From: Emydura subglobosa
Taxonomy: Eukaryota; Chordata; Testudines; Chelidae
Direction of reading: 5' to 3'
DNA: 64,000 nucleotides
Assembly: GCA_007922225.1 (NCBI GenBank)
Contig: ML679966.1
Coordinates: forward strand, 33,773,383 to 33,837,382
Shown here piece after piece: positions 53,556 to 64,000 of the stretch (position 1 is its first letter; each line of letters begins with the position of its first letter). The position numbers and the translations under genes are program-made. Below the pieces are notes generated by a model. That model ran no database searches. It was not told the origin of the DNA and saw only the letters and a program-made list of their open reading frames with translations.

Positions 53556-54258
53556 ATCTAGAATATCATTGATTTCTCTAGTATGAATATTTAGACCAGC
53601 AAATAGCTGCACTGAAGAAAATTTAATTTAACCCTGTGCTAATTTATACATATGAGACAAAAAGGAAGTAGTTTTGCATTAGTCTATTTTATATAGCACA
53701 TAATGAATGAAAATGGAACAGATTAGCAATTTTAAAGGTTGAACACTAACAGAATTCCCAAAAGACCTGCTGCAATTTTTATTTATTTATTTTTGCACTT
53801 CAATTATTTCAACTCACAAATGAGGAATCCAAGCTTTCTTTTGCCACATACTACAAAAACATACATCTTTCTATTTAAACCAGCATAACCTTTATAATGT
53901 TTTTAAAATGTGTATTACTCATTTAATTAACTTTATTGGAAGAAAGAACACTGCACTGGAACCTCAACAGTAATGTATCTACTGATGATAGAGGAGCCCT
54001 TTTGAGTTAAGATTACTGTGAACTCCTTTCACATGTTTCAGAAATGCCCTCCCAAAAGCTGAACTACACTAGTGCAGCTGCATCCAAGGCTTTCTGGTAC
54101 TAAGGGTGGAAGGTGACAGCAGTATTTGCCTCTAAAAGATGCAGGTGAAGATTTAAATTTGCAGCTGTCAATTTTTATAAGAATGGCATGAAAAATATTC
54201 TCTGAAAAAGATCAGTTGATTAGAGCCATTTAATTACAGTTTAAATTAAATTGGGTTA

Positions 54259-54603
<345 letters not shown>

Positions 54604-54879
54604 TCAGCCCTTCAATTTTATTGAAATTTTAAATACATTGTTAAGTGATGTTTTTACTTAAAAGGATTAAGATATATGGCAAATGATCTGCAATTAGCAT
54701 CAAATGAAGTATGATTCTTGTAAATTTCTCTCTTGGATATCTTGTATTGGGATCTTACTAAATATGTTGTCTATACTCATATCTGCACCAATATTACATG
54801 TATCTGACTACAAAGCACAGACAAACACACCACAGGCAAAAACAGGTTAAACAAGCCACTGCACCAGGCTGCAACTTAC

Positions 54880-54888
54880 CTGCAGTTC
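54880..54888 (-). CDS. FRYL: Candidate 9-nt FRYL microexon (Glu-Leu-Gln)
   Basis: On the minus strand the order is a pyrimidine tract TTTTCCTTTTTGC, TAACCAG (acceptor), GAACTGCAG (9 nt) and GTAAGT (perfect donor). The 9 nt keep the frame (phase 0 on both sides) and would add E-L-Q between DAE of E1 and GES of E2, inside the acidic linker. A TGC motif lies 8-10 bases before the exon; UGC in the 3' splice region is the known mark of SRRM4-dependent neural microexons. It is 385 bp from E2. Usage cannot be shown without RNA reads; chance occurrence is possible but needs a very good match. Confidence 0.65.
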
Positions 54889-55748
54889 CTGGTTAGCAAA
54901 AAGGAAAACACACATAATTAGAAAGAACGAGGACAAACACTTAAAGATATTCTATAACCAGGGGAAAAGGTTCTATTATGTATGATTTGCCAACTGTAGA
55001 AGACTGATTCAAGCTCTGGAAAAAGCTTTAGTCAAAAAAGCTAAAATTTTAACTTCTCTTTTTATATAAAATTGGTTAAGAAAAAGGTTACAAGACAAAA
55101 CACATAAAACAACATGTCTATGGTACATTTTCTTTGGTGTAACATGTAAAGCAACCGTTTAAACAAGCAGTGAATGAAATCCTTGAACTTCAACACAGAA
55201 GAAATCTTAAATTGACTTTAACTGCCCACATTCAGTTGACAAAACATATGATGTCAAAATTATACTCATATTGAGGAAAACTTTGACATACTTTTAATTA
55301 GACATTCTGATGGCTATTAAGTACTTTTCAAACAATATTTATGAAAGGGACCCTAAACATCAATGTATAGATCCTCCCTTTTCTCATTTTCCAATTGAGA
55401 TATGAAGGATGGTGCATGTTTTTGCACCTTGAGTGAAATCTATATTTTAGTCACCATTTTTCCATTCTAAGTGGACAGAGAAGATCTTGGCTTCTTCTGG
55501 GGCCTTTATCAATCCCTCAATGATATAGCCAATAAGAGTTCTTAAAAATGGTTCTCTAAACCAGCCCACAGATCTTCTCTCTTCAAACTTGAAAGTACTG
55601 TTTCCAAAGTTATTTCAGCAAATGGTTCTCTCTCATGGAGATTCAAAATGTTATTAACATGCAAACAAGCATATTTTCCAACGTTTTTTCCAGTGATTTT
55701 GTTTGCTCCAGAGAAGCAGACAGAGTATTTGGATGCAAAAGTGAGGAC

Positions 55749-55951
55749 AGGTCTACACTTCCCATTAGTGCGCTGTCTCCACTGGCTGACAGGAAATGTG
55801 TTCCTGTCGATGCAGCGCTATGCTTTTTGGGGAGATGGTTTTATTAGATCGACTTACAGATCGATTGAGCGTGTCTTCACTGCCGCTCAATCAAACTGGA
55901 AAAAATCAATCCAACAGTGACAAATTTGCCACTGTGAGTGTGTACATAGCC
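55749..55951. mobile_element. TIR MITE, diverged
   Basis: Left end caggtctacacttccc and right end gtgagtgtgtacatagcct are weak inverted matches of the MITE group ends. The interior has ttagatcgacttacagatcg and gattgagcgtgtc, related to the element at 63249 (gatcgattgagcgg). About 200 bp. Confidence 0.65.
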
Positions 55952-56839
55952 TAAATGAAGTGCTAGTGCTTAAAGCACTGAAAGCATCCTTAAACTAATC
56001 ATTTTTTCCTCAGACTGTTAATATTGCTAACATTTAAGTATTAGCAAAAAAACACTTAGTATATTTTAATATAAATTACTAAATTTCCATTATGTCATAT
56101 ATAGAAATGATATCCTAAACTTCAAAATTTTCTGTTTTTGTTGGTTCTCTCCCCATACTGTATATTGCTAACGGGCAGTGCACAATCTGACATAGGGAGG
56201 GTGAACTAGTTAAGCAAAAAGAGGAATTGGATGTACCTCAGACTGATCTGCTATTAAAATTGACATTGAACTGTATTTTAAAGTTCAGTTTAGCTTGGAA
56301 AAGTAAAATGCATGCTGCCCACAAACCCTTCCATGTTTAGATGTTGTGGCAACTTTTCTATTGGGTCTTAATGCTTTTGAATCTGTCTCTTCTGAACTGC
56401 TCACTTATTCTTGGTTCACTTAGGGGATCAGATATTAGGGTAAAAGGGAAGCCCCACAGAATACCAGAGACCTGGCTGGTATGTGTGGGCATACGTGTAT
56501 TGGACATGTAACTTGCCAGGGGGAATCAGCAGAAGGGAGAAATGCAAGGAACTGGAGGTCTTGGGGGAAGGAAGAAGAAATTGAAGAAGTCAGGAAAGAG
56601 GAGATCAGGAGCCTTCAAAGAGGGATAGAGAAACCAGGGATGGAAAGAGAGGGTATCCCAAAGTTCAGATCAGTATCTAGGTTTTTGTTGGTGCTCATCT
56701 GAATCTAAAAACCTTCCAAGGTTCTCCTATTACTAATTTAATATTTTGAAGATACTATAATTAACCAGATGCAACAGAGTGAATTACAGAGAGTATTGAT
56801 TTCTTTTTTTTTTCACCTCCTCCCCCTTTTTTGGGGGGG

Positions 56840-56955
56840 TCAGAGTAAGATCTTTAAATCATTATGTGTATGTACAATGCCTAACACAATGGGACACTTG
56901 GGGTCCGGAGGCTTTACCACAATAAAAAAAATAAACAATAATAATAATTAATGTT
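56840..56955 (+). repeat. Interspersed repeat 3' tail with A-rich end
   Basis: Phrase gtatgtacaatgcctaacac, then aatgggacacttggggtccg, then ccacaataaaaaaaataaac and AAT units. Same family as 26826-26940. Confidence 0.6.
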
Positions 56956-57565
56956 ACTGTTAACTTTTAAACTTTTTATTACCTAATTTAATTACTTTAA
57001 CGTAACAAAAATGTGAAAAAAGAAAACAAATACACCAAACCAGATAAAATCTGAATGGCAAAGATAAGCTGTCACAATGTAAACCTTGTGTGGAATAGTC
57101 TGACAATTCATTGAGATATAATAGTATATATTGAGATGGGATACTATTTGACTACTTGGAATTCTGGAAATGTAGAAACACGTCAGTACCTAATATTGCA
57201 ATGCATTCTTAATATGCTATTCTATTCAGCAAGATTTTCCATAGCACCAGACAGCATTCTTTCACAGTGGGCATTGCTTCACAGTCTTAATAAACAAAAT
57301 CTTATGCTATCAAAATTATTATTTCCCTAGCTATAAAACATATTCTTTCAGACTAAGTGGGCAGTCATTTAAACCCACCTTTGTAAAGACAATTGATACT
57401 GCATTTGACATTGCAAAATTTGTAGTTAAGATTTTGTTTTGATAGAAATCAAAATCAGTGAAGTTATGGAACTGCTGACTGACCCTTAATATTGTACCAA
57501 CATAATCCAGCTTTTAAAACATTCTAAAATAACACAACTATACAGTAGAAATCCCAGGGTCTCAC

Positions 57566-57742
57566 CTCTGCATCTTCCAACTCAACATCTAAAAAGTCAA
57601 AATCTTTAAAAACTCCAAACTGTTGTTCACTGCTGTTATCTTCCACAGCCACTTCCTCCTCTTGAATTACTTCTTCTGTTGTTGAAATAAGACTAGTTTG
57701 TTGGTCCCCTACTTCCAAGTCTTCATTTGAAGAAAATACAAC
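57566..57742 (-). CDS. FRYL: FRYL coding exon E1 of the window (acidic)
   Basis: 59 codons in phase 0: acceptor ATTTATATAG, donor GAG/GTGAGA. Reads VVFSSNEDLEVGDQQTSLIS, TTEEVIQEEEVAVEDNSSEQ, then QFGVFKDFDFLDVELEDAE. Very acidic. The FKDFDFLDVELED segment has the alternating acidic/hydrophobic pattern of activation-type or short binding motifs (inference). The exon upstream of this one is not in the window, because the intron continues past 64000. Confidence 0.95.
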
Positions 57743-57961
57743 CTATATAAATAGATAATAATGGAAATAAGCATGGTTTAAGTAGTGTTAAGAGATAACA
57801 TACAGGGAAGCCTATGAGATAAAAGATATAGTATTATTAAAAGACTTTACTCTTAAACTATACAATATATAATTCTCTGAACAATGCATATAAGTAAAAG
57901 GGAATTGCAAAGGTGCAAAAAGGGAAGAAGAAATCCCCAGGATTTAATTTCTACATCCATG

Positions 57962-58128
57962 AGATTAATAGATTTTTAAGGCCAAAAGAGACTACTATGA
58001 TGATCTAGTCTGACCTGCATAACACAGGCTATCAGTAATTCCTGTATTAAGCCAATAACTTCTGCTGGAACTAAAGCATATCTTTTAGAAAGATATCCTA
58101 TTTTGATTTAAGTAATGAAGAATTCATA
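57962..58128 (-). repeat. CR1-type 3' end, left half (split by DIRS-3)
   Basis: Reversed CR1 3' UTR: tttttaaggccaaaagagac, tactatgatgatctagtctg, acctgcataacacaggctat. It breaks near 58128 after aagtaatgaagaattcat. The continuation appears at 63797 beyond DIRS-3. Confidence 0.85.
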
Positions 58129-58459
58129 AAAGATGGTTGCTTACCTGTATTGCAACTGTTGTTCTTCAAGATTTGGGTGCAAACACATATTTCACTCACA
58201 TGTACACATGCCTAGCACACAGAAATCAGAGAACTTTGCATAACAGTACCTGCTGGCGTGACATTTGCAAACTGTGGGCCTTGTAGCCCCTCTTGTGGCT
58301 ATATAAGGGTGGTGACACCTTGACACCTCTCAGCTCCTTCACACCAGAATCTAAGACTGGAGATTCTGACACAGAGGAACGTAGTGAAGAATGTAGAATA
58401 CAAATCTGCTTCCATATCTCAAAGAACAACATTTGCAATACAAATCAGTAACAATCTTT

Positions 58460-59745
58460 CCTTCTTCGAGTGGTTGCAGATGTATATTCCACTCAGGCAA
58501 CTCACAAGCAGTTTTGGTAGGCAGTGGGGTTTGGAATCTATGTAAACAGTGACTGCACAACTGCCCTCCCAAAGCTTGCATCTCACCTAGATGCTGCAGT
58601 AATAGCATAATGTTTGGTAAAAGTATGCACAGAAAACCATATAGTAGCCCTGCAAATGTCCAATACTGAAACAGCACTGAGCATGTGACTGACATTTCTT
58701 GGGCTCTTGTCAAATAAGCCCATAATGTCCATGGGGACATAGTTGGAGCTACTCCATAAGCTGTGGTGATACAGGAAGTTATCCACTTGGAAAGTGTCTG
58801 TATGGAGACTCAACAGATCTTTCATGAGATTCTCTTAGGAGACAAAAAGTCAAGGTGATGAACAAAATGGTTTAATCCTTTACAGACAAAACACCAACCA
58901 CTGCCTCATGTTTAGTGTATGGAAATGTAGATTATCTGCATTTGAGTGGAGCTTAGAAAAGAATATAGGCAAGTAAATAATGTTCTTAAGGTGAAACTGT
59001 GAAACCACCTTGCACAAAAACTCTGGATGTGATCTTAAGGGCACTTTGTCTTTGAAGAACTGAGCACATGGAGGTTCTGCCATTACAACTTGTAATTTGC
59101 TGACTCCTCTTGCAGATGTTATAGCAACAAGAAGGGTTGTCTTTTGGGAGAAGAGACACAATGGACAAAGTGCTATCAGCTCAAATGGAAGACCCATCAG
59201 GGCAGCCAGCATTGTATTAATATCCCACAATGGGACCATTTTCTTCACAGGTGGACAATATCTTTCAGAAATCTCACTATCATGGAGTTTGAGAAAATCA
59301 ACTTTCCTGGGATCAGAGGATGGAATGCCGAGACTGCTGCCAAGTGAACCCTCAATGAGTTAAGAGTGAGACCTGAGAACTTCAAATGTAACAGGTATCC
59401 AAAATGTCCTGAAGACTAGCTGACATGGGTTGGATTCCCTTAGATATTGATCAAACAAAAAAAAGCTTCCACTTAGCCGAATAAGTAGACCTAGTAGATG
59501 GTTTTATTAAGCAGGATCCTCTGAACTGCTTTTGAGTAGTGCCCTTCCTCCTCATCTAGCCATGTACACTATGAAGTGCAGATTGCTCAGTGCCAGATGA
59601 ACAACCTTGCCATGGTGCTGAGGCAAGTCAGGTCAGGAAGAGATTTGGAAGGTTGAACAGACTGACTTAGAAGGTCAGAGAAGCAACATTATCTTGGCCA
59701 AGCTGATACAGTATATATAAAGTTGGCATCAGGTCCGTTCCCCAG
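58460..59745 (-). pseudogene. DIRS-3 linker and tyrosine recombinase
   Basis: The RNase H/recombinase linker is 59745-59590 (GPDANFIYTVS, then VHLALSNLHFIVYMA). 59248-58880 is open for 122 codons: VPLWDINTMLAALMGLPFEL, VAITSARGVSKLQ, MAEPPCAQFFKDKVPLRSHP. The box-I Arg position reads Gly (SAR-G-VSKL). 58740-58351 and 58825-58583 hold the C-terminal frames. Confidence 0.82.
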
Positions 59746-59747
59746 TT

Positions 59748-59945
59748 CAGATTTTGGGGTCATAGCAGGTCATATCAACTTACTGGAGTTTGAGCCATTT
59801 ACAATGCATGGTGTGCCTTCCACAACCAGATCAGGCGAGCAGCAGTTCACATACTCATCGACAGTACCGCTGCAAGATATTATGTGAACAAGCAAGTTGG
59901 AGTTCACTTCATTGGAAGGCATTGGTTAGAGACCCTGGACTGATG
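59748..59945 (+). pseudogene. DIRS RNase H fragment in reversed orientation
   Basis: On the plus strand, against the rest of DIRS-3, reads AGHINLLEF and after a frameshift AIYNAWCAFHNQIRRAAVHI, LIDSTAARYYVNKQVG. These are the HINLLELRA and TDNTTA...VNKQGG blocks that DIRS-1 carries at 35700-35570 on the minus strand. They are missing from their proper place in DIRS-3 (near 60200). The TDN Asp is kept as IDS. Confidence 0.8.
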
Positions 59946-59950
59946 TCCAC

Positions 59951-60290
59951 TCACGAACAAAACTGACGGCACTTCTTGTTGTCTTTTGTTGCAAACAGGT
60001 CAACTAACAGGATGCTCCATTCCCTGAAAATGGACCTCACCATCCTGTTTTTTTGAGACCACTCATGGTTTTCCGAGCAAGTCTTGCTGAGAGGATTGGC
60101 CAACTGGTTTTGAGAACCCAGAAAGCGTGCCACTGTGAGTATGATGTCAAAACTTTGCTTCCTGACAAATCTGATTGAAGTGGGCTCCAAATCTCAAACC
60201 TTTAACATTCTTAGATGTGCTCCTCAACGTACTATGGAGGCATCAGTAACCATAGTTCTAATCAGCGGAGGACGAGCAAAGGAAACACCC
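59951..60290 (-). pseudogene. DIRS-3 RNase H, first and last blocks
   Basis: 60270-60200 has VTDASI and GAHL (start of RNase H). 60190-59951 has VARFLGSQNQLANPLSKTCS, ENHEWSQKNRMVRSIF and LFATKDNKKCRQFC, the end of RNase H. The middle block is absent here and found inverted at 59748-59945. Confidence 0.82.
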
Positions 60291-60299
60291 TAGCACACA

Positions 60300-61018
60300 T
60301 TGTTCTGTTCTTTCCCCACTGTAGAAAGTCCAGAATCGCTTGAGGCACTTGGACAAGCCCGTCCTATGATTTGCAGTTTAGGCAACAGAGCAACTTCAAT
60401 CATGCCTGAAGATGATGATGACGCAATCTTGCATACTGACCCACAAAAGTGCACACAGCCACATGTCTTAGTAACTTCACGCATACACAGACCACGGTTA
60501 AAGAATGAGACTAGAGATCCAAATAAAGGCACTGAATTGTCTGAAATTGCTTGTGTGCGAGAAAGACCTTTAAATTCACAGAATCTAGAAGGGTGCCAAA
60601 TAACTTGATTTTTTTGAGTTGAAGTCAATCTCAACTTTGTTTTGCTGAAAATCACCCCAAGTTGATCAAAGAGGTCCAGTGTGAATTGGACATAACTAAG
60701 GACTTGTTCCCCAGACCTGCCTCTCACTAGCCAATTGTCTAAGTATGGGAAGACATGAATTCCCCTCCTTCTGACATGGGCTGCTACCCCCATCATGCCT
60801 TTGGTAAAGGCATGTGGGCTGATGACAGGCCAAAGGGAAGAAATGTGTATTGATAGTGTTGACTGACAACATGGAATCTCAAGAACTTCCTATGACCGGG
60901 GCAAATCGCCATATGGAAAAAGGCATCCTGAAGATTGAGAACAACAAACCAGTCATTGTGATTTAAGACAGGAAGAGTAATAGCCCAGGTAATCATGAGG
61001 TATCTCATACACTTGGTA
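60300..61018 (-). pseudogene. DIRS-3 reverse transcriptase, main part
   Basis: 61008-60793 has MRYLMITWAITLPVLNH, WFVVLNLQDAFFHMAICPGH and YQYTFLPFGLSSA. 60796-60290 (168 codons) has HVFPYLDNWLVRGRSGEQVL and LFDQLGVIFSKTKLRLT. The Y-L-D-D box reads YLDN (GAC AAT). Joined to the start of RT across the LTR at 61019-62123. Confidence 0.88.
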
Positions 61019-62123
61019 TGTAGGCTCCAGCAGGCCCCTGCACTGTGATACTACAACATAGGCCTAAACTAAAGCAATGTCTAAACCATAAATACTATGT
61101 AAAGCTTAAAAGTTAATTTTTATACTAAAAAAAAAAAAAGAACAAAACTAGGCATGTTCCAGACACATTGATTGTTCGTTCATGACACCCCAGGCTCCAC
61201 TATAATAATTGACTGCATGTAAACATCTATGAAGAAATGTTTGGGAACATCCTGAAATCTGATTGTAATAATTTACAAGTGCAGTGAAATGCCCAATGCG
61301 TATCAGGAATGTAGTTAATATGTAAATCGGGGAGCAATAAAAAAACAAATAAAATTTAAAATTTCTACATCTGTATTCCTTTTTAGTAAAATAGTGTTAG
61401 TAAAATTAATATAAGTATAAAAATGTATATTAAATTAATAAATAAATAAAAACAAAAATGTTGTTAATAAAATAAAAATGTAATAATTTTTAGTAAGTAT
61501 AAATAAAAATTAAATGCAGTTTATATGTTAAAATAAAACAGCAAAGAATAATTTCTGAGGCAATGCTCTCAGTCTCGAAGGCAGGAAAGAAAGGAAATAA
61601 GATGTCTTTGTTTTAAAAATTTTTACAACCCAAATGGCCGAAAATCTAATAACCCCGGAAAACAAAAAAGTAACACCCAAAAACAAAAGTGTAAAACAAA
61701 AATAAAAAATAATAAAAAAGCTGTCACACTTACAACTTCAAACGTAATTAATAATTACATCAAACAAAAAAACTATCTAACATAAAATCCATAAACCCAA
61801 ATAAAAATAAATAAATATAAAAAAAAACAACCCCTGAACTTTGGGCTCATTCTGCATACCCCAAGGAGCATCATGTCGTGATCAACAAAGGCCTGGCTCC
61901 AATCTCGTGCCTAAATTACCTGGCCAGTGATTCAGCATGGGCAACAAGGGACTAGTAATTATATCCCTCCTGCAGAACTCTGTGTGTGTCTGTGTGTAAA
62001 TGAAAGTATGTTTTAGGCAAATGTTTTCTTTTAAAATGTTTCTTGTTTCTGTATTCATAATAAACGTGGCATACTGCCTTATCCCCTGAATAAGATCCTG
62101 CTGTTTATTTTATAAGTATAACA
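61019..62123 (+). mobile_element. LTR-like insertion (1.1 kb) inside DIRS-3 RT
   Basis: Starts TGTAGGCTCC and ends GTATAACA. A poly(A)-type signal (cataataaacgtggcat) near 62056 is followed by a U5-like end. The flanks GGTA (61015-61018) and GGTG (62124-62127) agree at 3 of 4, a probable target duplication. The middle (61360-61830) is A-rich and of low complexity. RT sequence resumes on the other side, which places the ends within a few bases. Confidence 0.75.
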
Positions 62124-62340
62124 GGTGTCTTTCTTAGACTGAGATTGAGGATACATCTCACCCTCTACCTTGGACTTGGGGATTGGGAAGTACCAAGTGT
62201 AGAAATCCCTGATAAAGAGGAGGAGCCCCCTCTACAATTCCCAGAGCATACAGAGTCCGGACCCGTTAAAGGAGCAGTAACTCATGAGAGGGGTTCTTGA
62301 AAAGGGACAGGTTAGGGAAGTAGAAGTGGGGGAATAGACA
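62124..62340 (-). pseudogene. DIRS-3 RT, N-terminal start
   Basis: The minus strand reads YALGIVEGAPPLYQGF and, one frame over, VRCILNLSLRK, equivalent to the LLALGAVE..P..YQG..F and RPILDLR..N blocks that open DIRS RT. It ends exactly at the LTR junction. Confidence 0.8.
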
Positions 62341-62389
62341 GAAATTGTATGGCGTAACCTAATCCCATACTGCTTATGACACATCTGTC

Positions 62390-63240
62390 CATAGTTGTTG
62401 TTTCTCAGGAACTGTAGAAGTGAGATAGCCTGTCTCCAGACTGAGGAGACAGGGCTGAAATATAGGTATCCTGGTATGCTGTTCTCAAAGATTTTCTCCT
62501 CTGTGATTTATGCCCTTTTCTGCAGAAAACTTGCTACTTAGCAGGGTAGGACTACTGGTGAAAGTATCTCTGAGAGGGATATTGCTGGGTTTGTTGCTGA
62601 CCCACAAAATGACATTTTTATGGCCTGGGTGTAAACCCTCAAAGACCATAAAGTAGATCTGGAGTCCTTAAAAGAATGTAAAGTCTCATCAGTTTTCTCA
62701 GAAAACAAAAACTGACCATCAAACAATAAGTCCTATGGCCTGTTGAACTTCAAGATCTATGCCCGAGTTCTGTAGCCACAAGGCCCTTCTCATTGTCACA
62801 GCTGAAGCCACAGATCTAGATGAAGCATCTGCCATATCCAGTGCTGACTTTAAAGACATCTTGACCATCAAATGGCTCTCTGAAACAAACGCCTTAAACT
62901 CTGCTCTAGAGATTGAGGTAACATTCATAATTTTGGACATGGAGTCCTAATTTGCAAAGTCATATTTAGTCAATAATGCTTGCTGGTTGGCAATGCACAT
63001 TTGTAATGATGAGGCTGACTACACCAGCACCAAAGTAGGCTTCCTGGCCTCCTCCGTAAGACCCTCACCACCTGCATTTTTGTTCTTAAACAACTTCCTG
63101 ATGGAGCAACTTCCCTTAGCGTACCTTCCCCAAGGCAAAATGAACATCAAGTGCAGAGGTCACCAGCATGGATTGCAATCCCACACAATGGACGTTTAAA
63201 ACTCAGAATAGGCATCACACTGAGCTAACACTCTACTAAC
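62390..63240 (-). pseudogene. DIRS-3 gag-like ORF1, C-terminal part
   Basis: 62940-62719 reads SLKSALDMADASSRSVASAV, TMRRALWLQNSGIDLEVQQA; 62726-62538 has FDGQFLFSEKTDETLHSFKD. The MADA..R..A.AV.MRR..WL block is the hallmark of this gag. Upstream frames (to 63240) are decayed, and the N-terminus is cut by the MITE. Confidence 0.82.
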
Positions 63241-63248
63241 TACACTAA

Positions 63249-63487
63249 GGCTATGTTCAGATTGAGGGCGGCAAAATCGCCGCTGCCAGATTGATCTTTC
63301 TTGATCGATTGAGCGGTCAGTGAGACCTGCTCAATCGATCAGGAAGTCGACTGAGTAAGTCCACCCCCTCAACTAGCGCAGTGAGAACAGCATACAGAAG
63401 GGAAGCAGAGCAGTCGACGTCAGTCTGCGTAGTTTGCGTAACTCCCGTCGACTGCTGCCAAATCACGCGGTAAGTGTGAACCAGCCC
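63249..63487. mobile_element. TIR MITE with CpG-rich interior inside DIRS-3
   Basis: Left end GGCTATGTTCAGATTG and right end AAGTGTGAACCAGCCC are inverted matches. The interior keeps many CpGs (gatcgattgagcgg, gcagtcgacgtcag, cgtcgactgctg), unlike the CpG-poor surroundings, so it looks young. It separates gag from the 5' ITR of DIRS-3. Confidence 0.83.
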
Positions 63488-63796
63488 TTAGAAACTAAAT
63501 CCTAAGTAGTACAAAACTTAACTATTTGCGGGAAAAAACACAAAACGTTGTGATAAAGAACATTAGGTTAGACAACATAATGAACACTACAACTCAAGCT
63601 ATAGGCAGTGAGATGGAACTGACAGAGGTCACAACACCACCACTCTTATTTACCCATAGGAATGGCTATGAGGGCCAGAGGGCTCTAGTACCGCCCTGAG
63701 GGGTATTGCTAAGCAAAGTTCTCTGGCTCTGAGGCAGTGGGCACATACACACCTGAGTGCAATACATTCTGCAACCACTCAAAGGAGAATTTCTCT

Positions 63797-64000
63797 TGGT
63801 AAGTTGTTCCAATGGTTAATTATCCTTGCTGTTCAAATTTGCATCTTATTTCCATTTTAAATTTGTCTGGCTTCAACTTCTGATTAATGGATCTTGTTAT
63901 GCTTTTCTCTGCTAGATTTAAAAAGTCCCCTCCTTCCAGAAATCCTTTCCCCATGTAGGTACTTCTGCATTATGATCAAATCACCTCTTAACTTTCTTTT
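63797..64000 (-). repeat. CR1-type 3' end, right half (split by DIRS-3)
   Basis: Continues the reversed CR1 of 57962-58128: ggtaagttgttccaatggtt, aatttgtctggcttcaactt, ttctctgctagatttaaaaa, ccccatgtaggtacttctgc. It runs off the window. Confidence 0.85.

Larger units (their letters stand above)
58130..63796 (-). mobile_element. DIRS-3: decayed DIRS-like retrotransposon, nested and rearranged
   Basis: It sits inside a CR1 3' end. ITRs: the left-hand end 58170-58330 (agagaactttgcataacagt, ctatataagggtggtg) is the inverted match of 63640-63770 (reverse complement agagaactttgcttagcaat, aaataagagtggtg). Minus order: ITR, MITE (63249-63487), gag (63240-62390), RT start (62340-62124), LTR (62123-61019), RT (61018-60300), RNase H (60290-59951) with an inverted fragment (59945-59748), recombinase (59745-58460), ITR. 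Net length is about 4.3 kb. All three coding parts are broken. Confidence 0.87.

Overview
This is a window of vertebrate nuclear DNA, most likely from a turtle and less likely from a crocodilian. The evidence is one spliced gene with very short exons in long AT-rich introns, together with a repeat set of CR1 LINEs, MIR-like SINEs, a 5S-rRNA-derived SINE, short TIR transposons and DIRS-type tyrosine-recombinase retrotransposons. The species call rests on remembered repeat content. There are no operons, and most long open frames are antisense shadows of retroelements.

The only gene I can support is the 3' end of FRYL (Furry homolog-like), read on the minus strand. Eleven coding exons run from 57742 down to 9390. 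All have GT/AG borders and all splice phases agree. Together they give 1887 nt, that is 628 C-terminal residues plus a stop. The roughly 3000-residue family length means the 5' four fifths lie beyond position 64000. A 3' UTR of about 1.8 kb ends at a poly(A) signal at 7605-7610. Between exons E1 and E2 is a candidate 9-nt, frame-preserving microexon (54880-54888) with a full acceptor, a perfect donor and an upstream TGC motif like those of neural microexons.

The introns are layered with mobile DNA. Three decayed DIRS-like elements all lie on the minus strand: DIRS-1 about 33262-38450, DIRS-2 about 42893-49175, DIRS-3 about 58130-63796. Each keeps inverted terminal repeats and pieces of gag, RNase H and tyrosine recombinase; RT pieces survive only in DIRS-1 and DIRS-3. 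Younger elements sit inside them. DIRS-1 holds a solo LTR with a perfect 5-bp duplication. DIRS-2 holds a TIR element, an LTR and a headless and tailless CR1 piece in place of its RT. DIRS-3 sits inside an older CR1 and carries a 1.1-kb LTR, a TIR element and an inverted, displaced piece of its own RNase H.

Layout: 1-3915 no gene recognised; 3918-5205 CR1; 5206-7580 unresolved; 7585-9648 FRYL 3' UTR and last exon; 10080-29557 exons E10-E5 with a CR1-in-MITE nest, MIR copies, a 5S SINE, an LTR and an exact 82-bp tandem duplication; 31046-38450 CR1 and DIRS-1; 38629-38879 exon E4; 38880-50971 a 12-kb intron with DIRS-2; 50972-57742 exons E3-E1, the microexon, a hAT element and MITEs; 57962-64000 the CR1/DIRS-3 nest.
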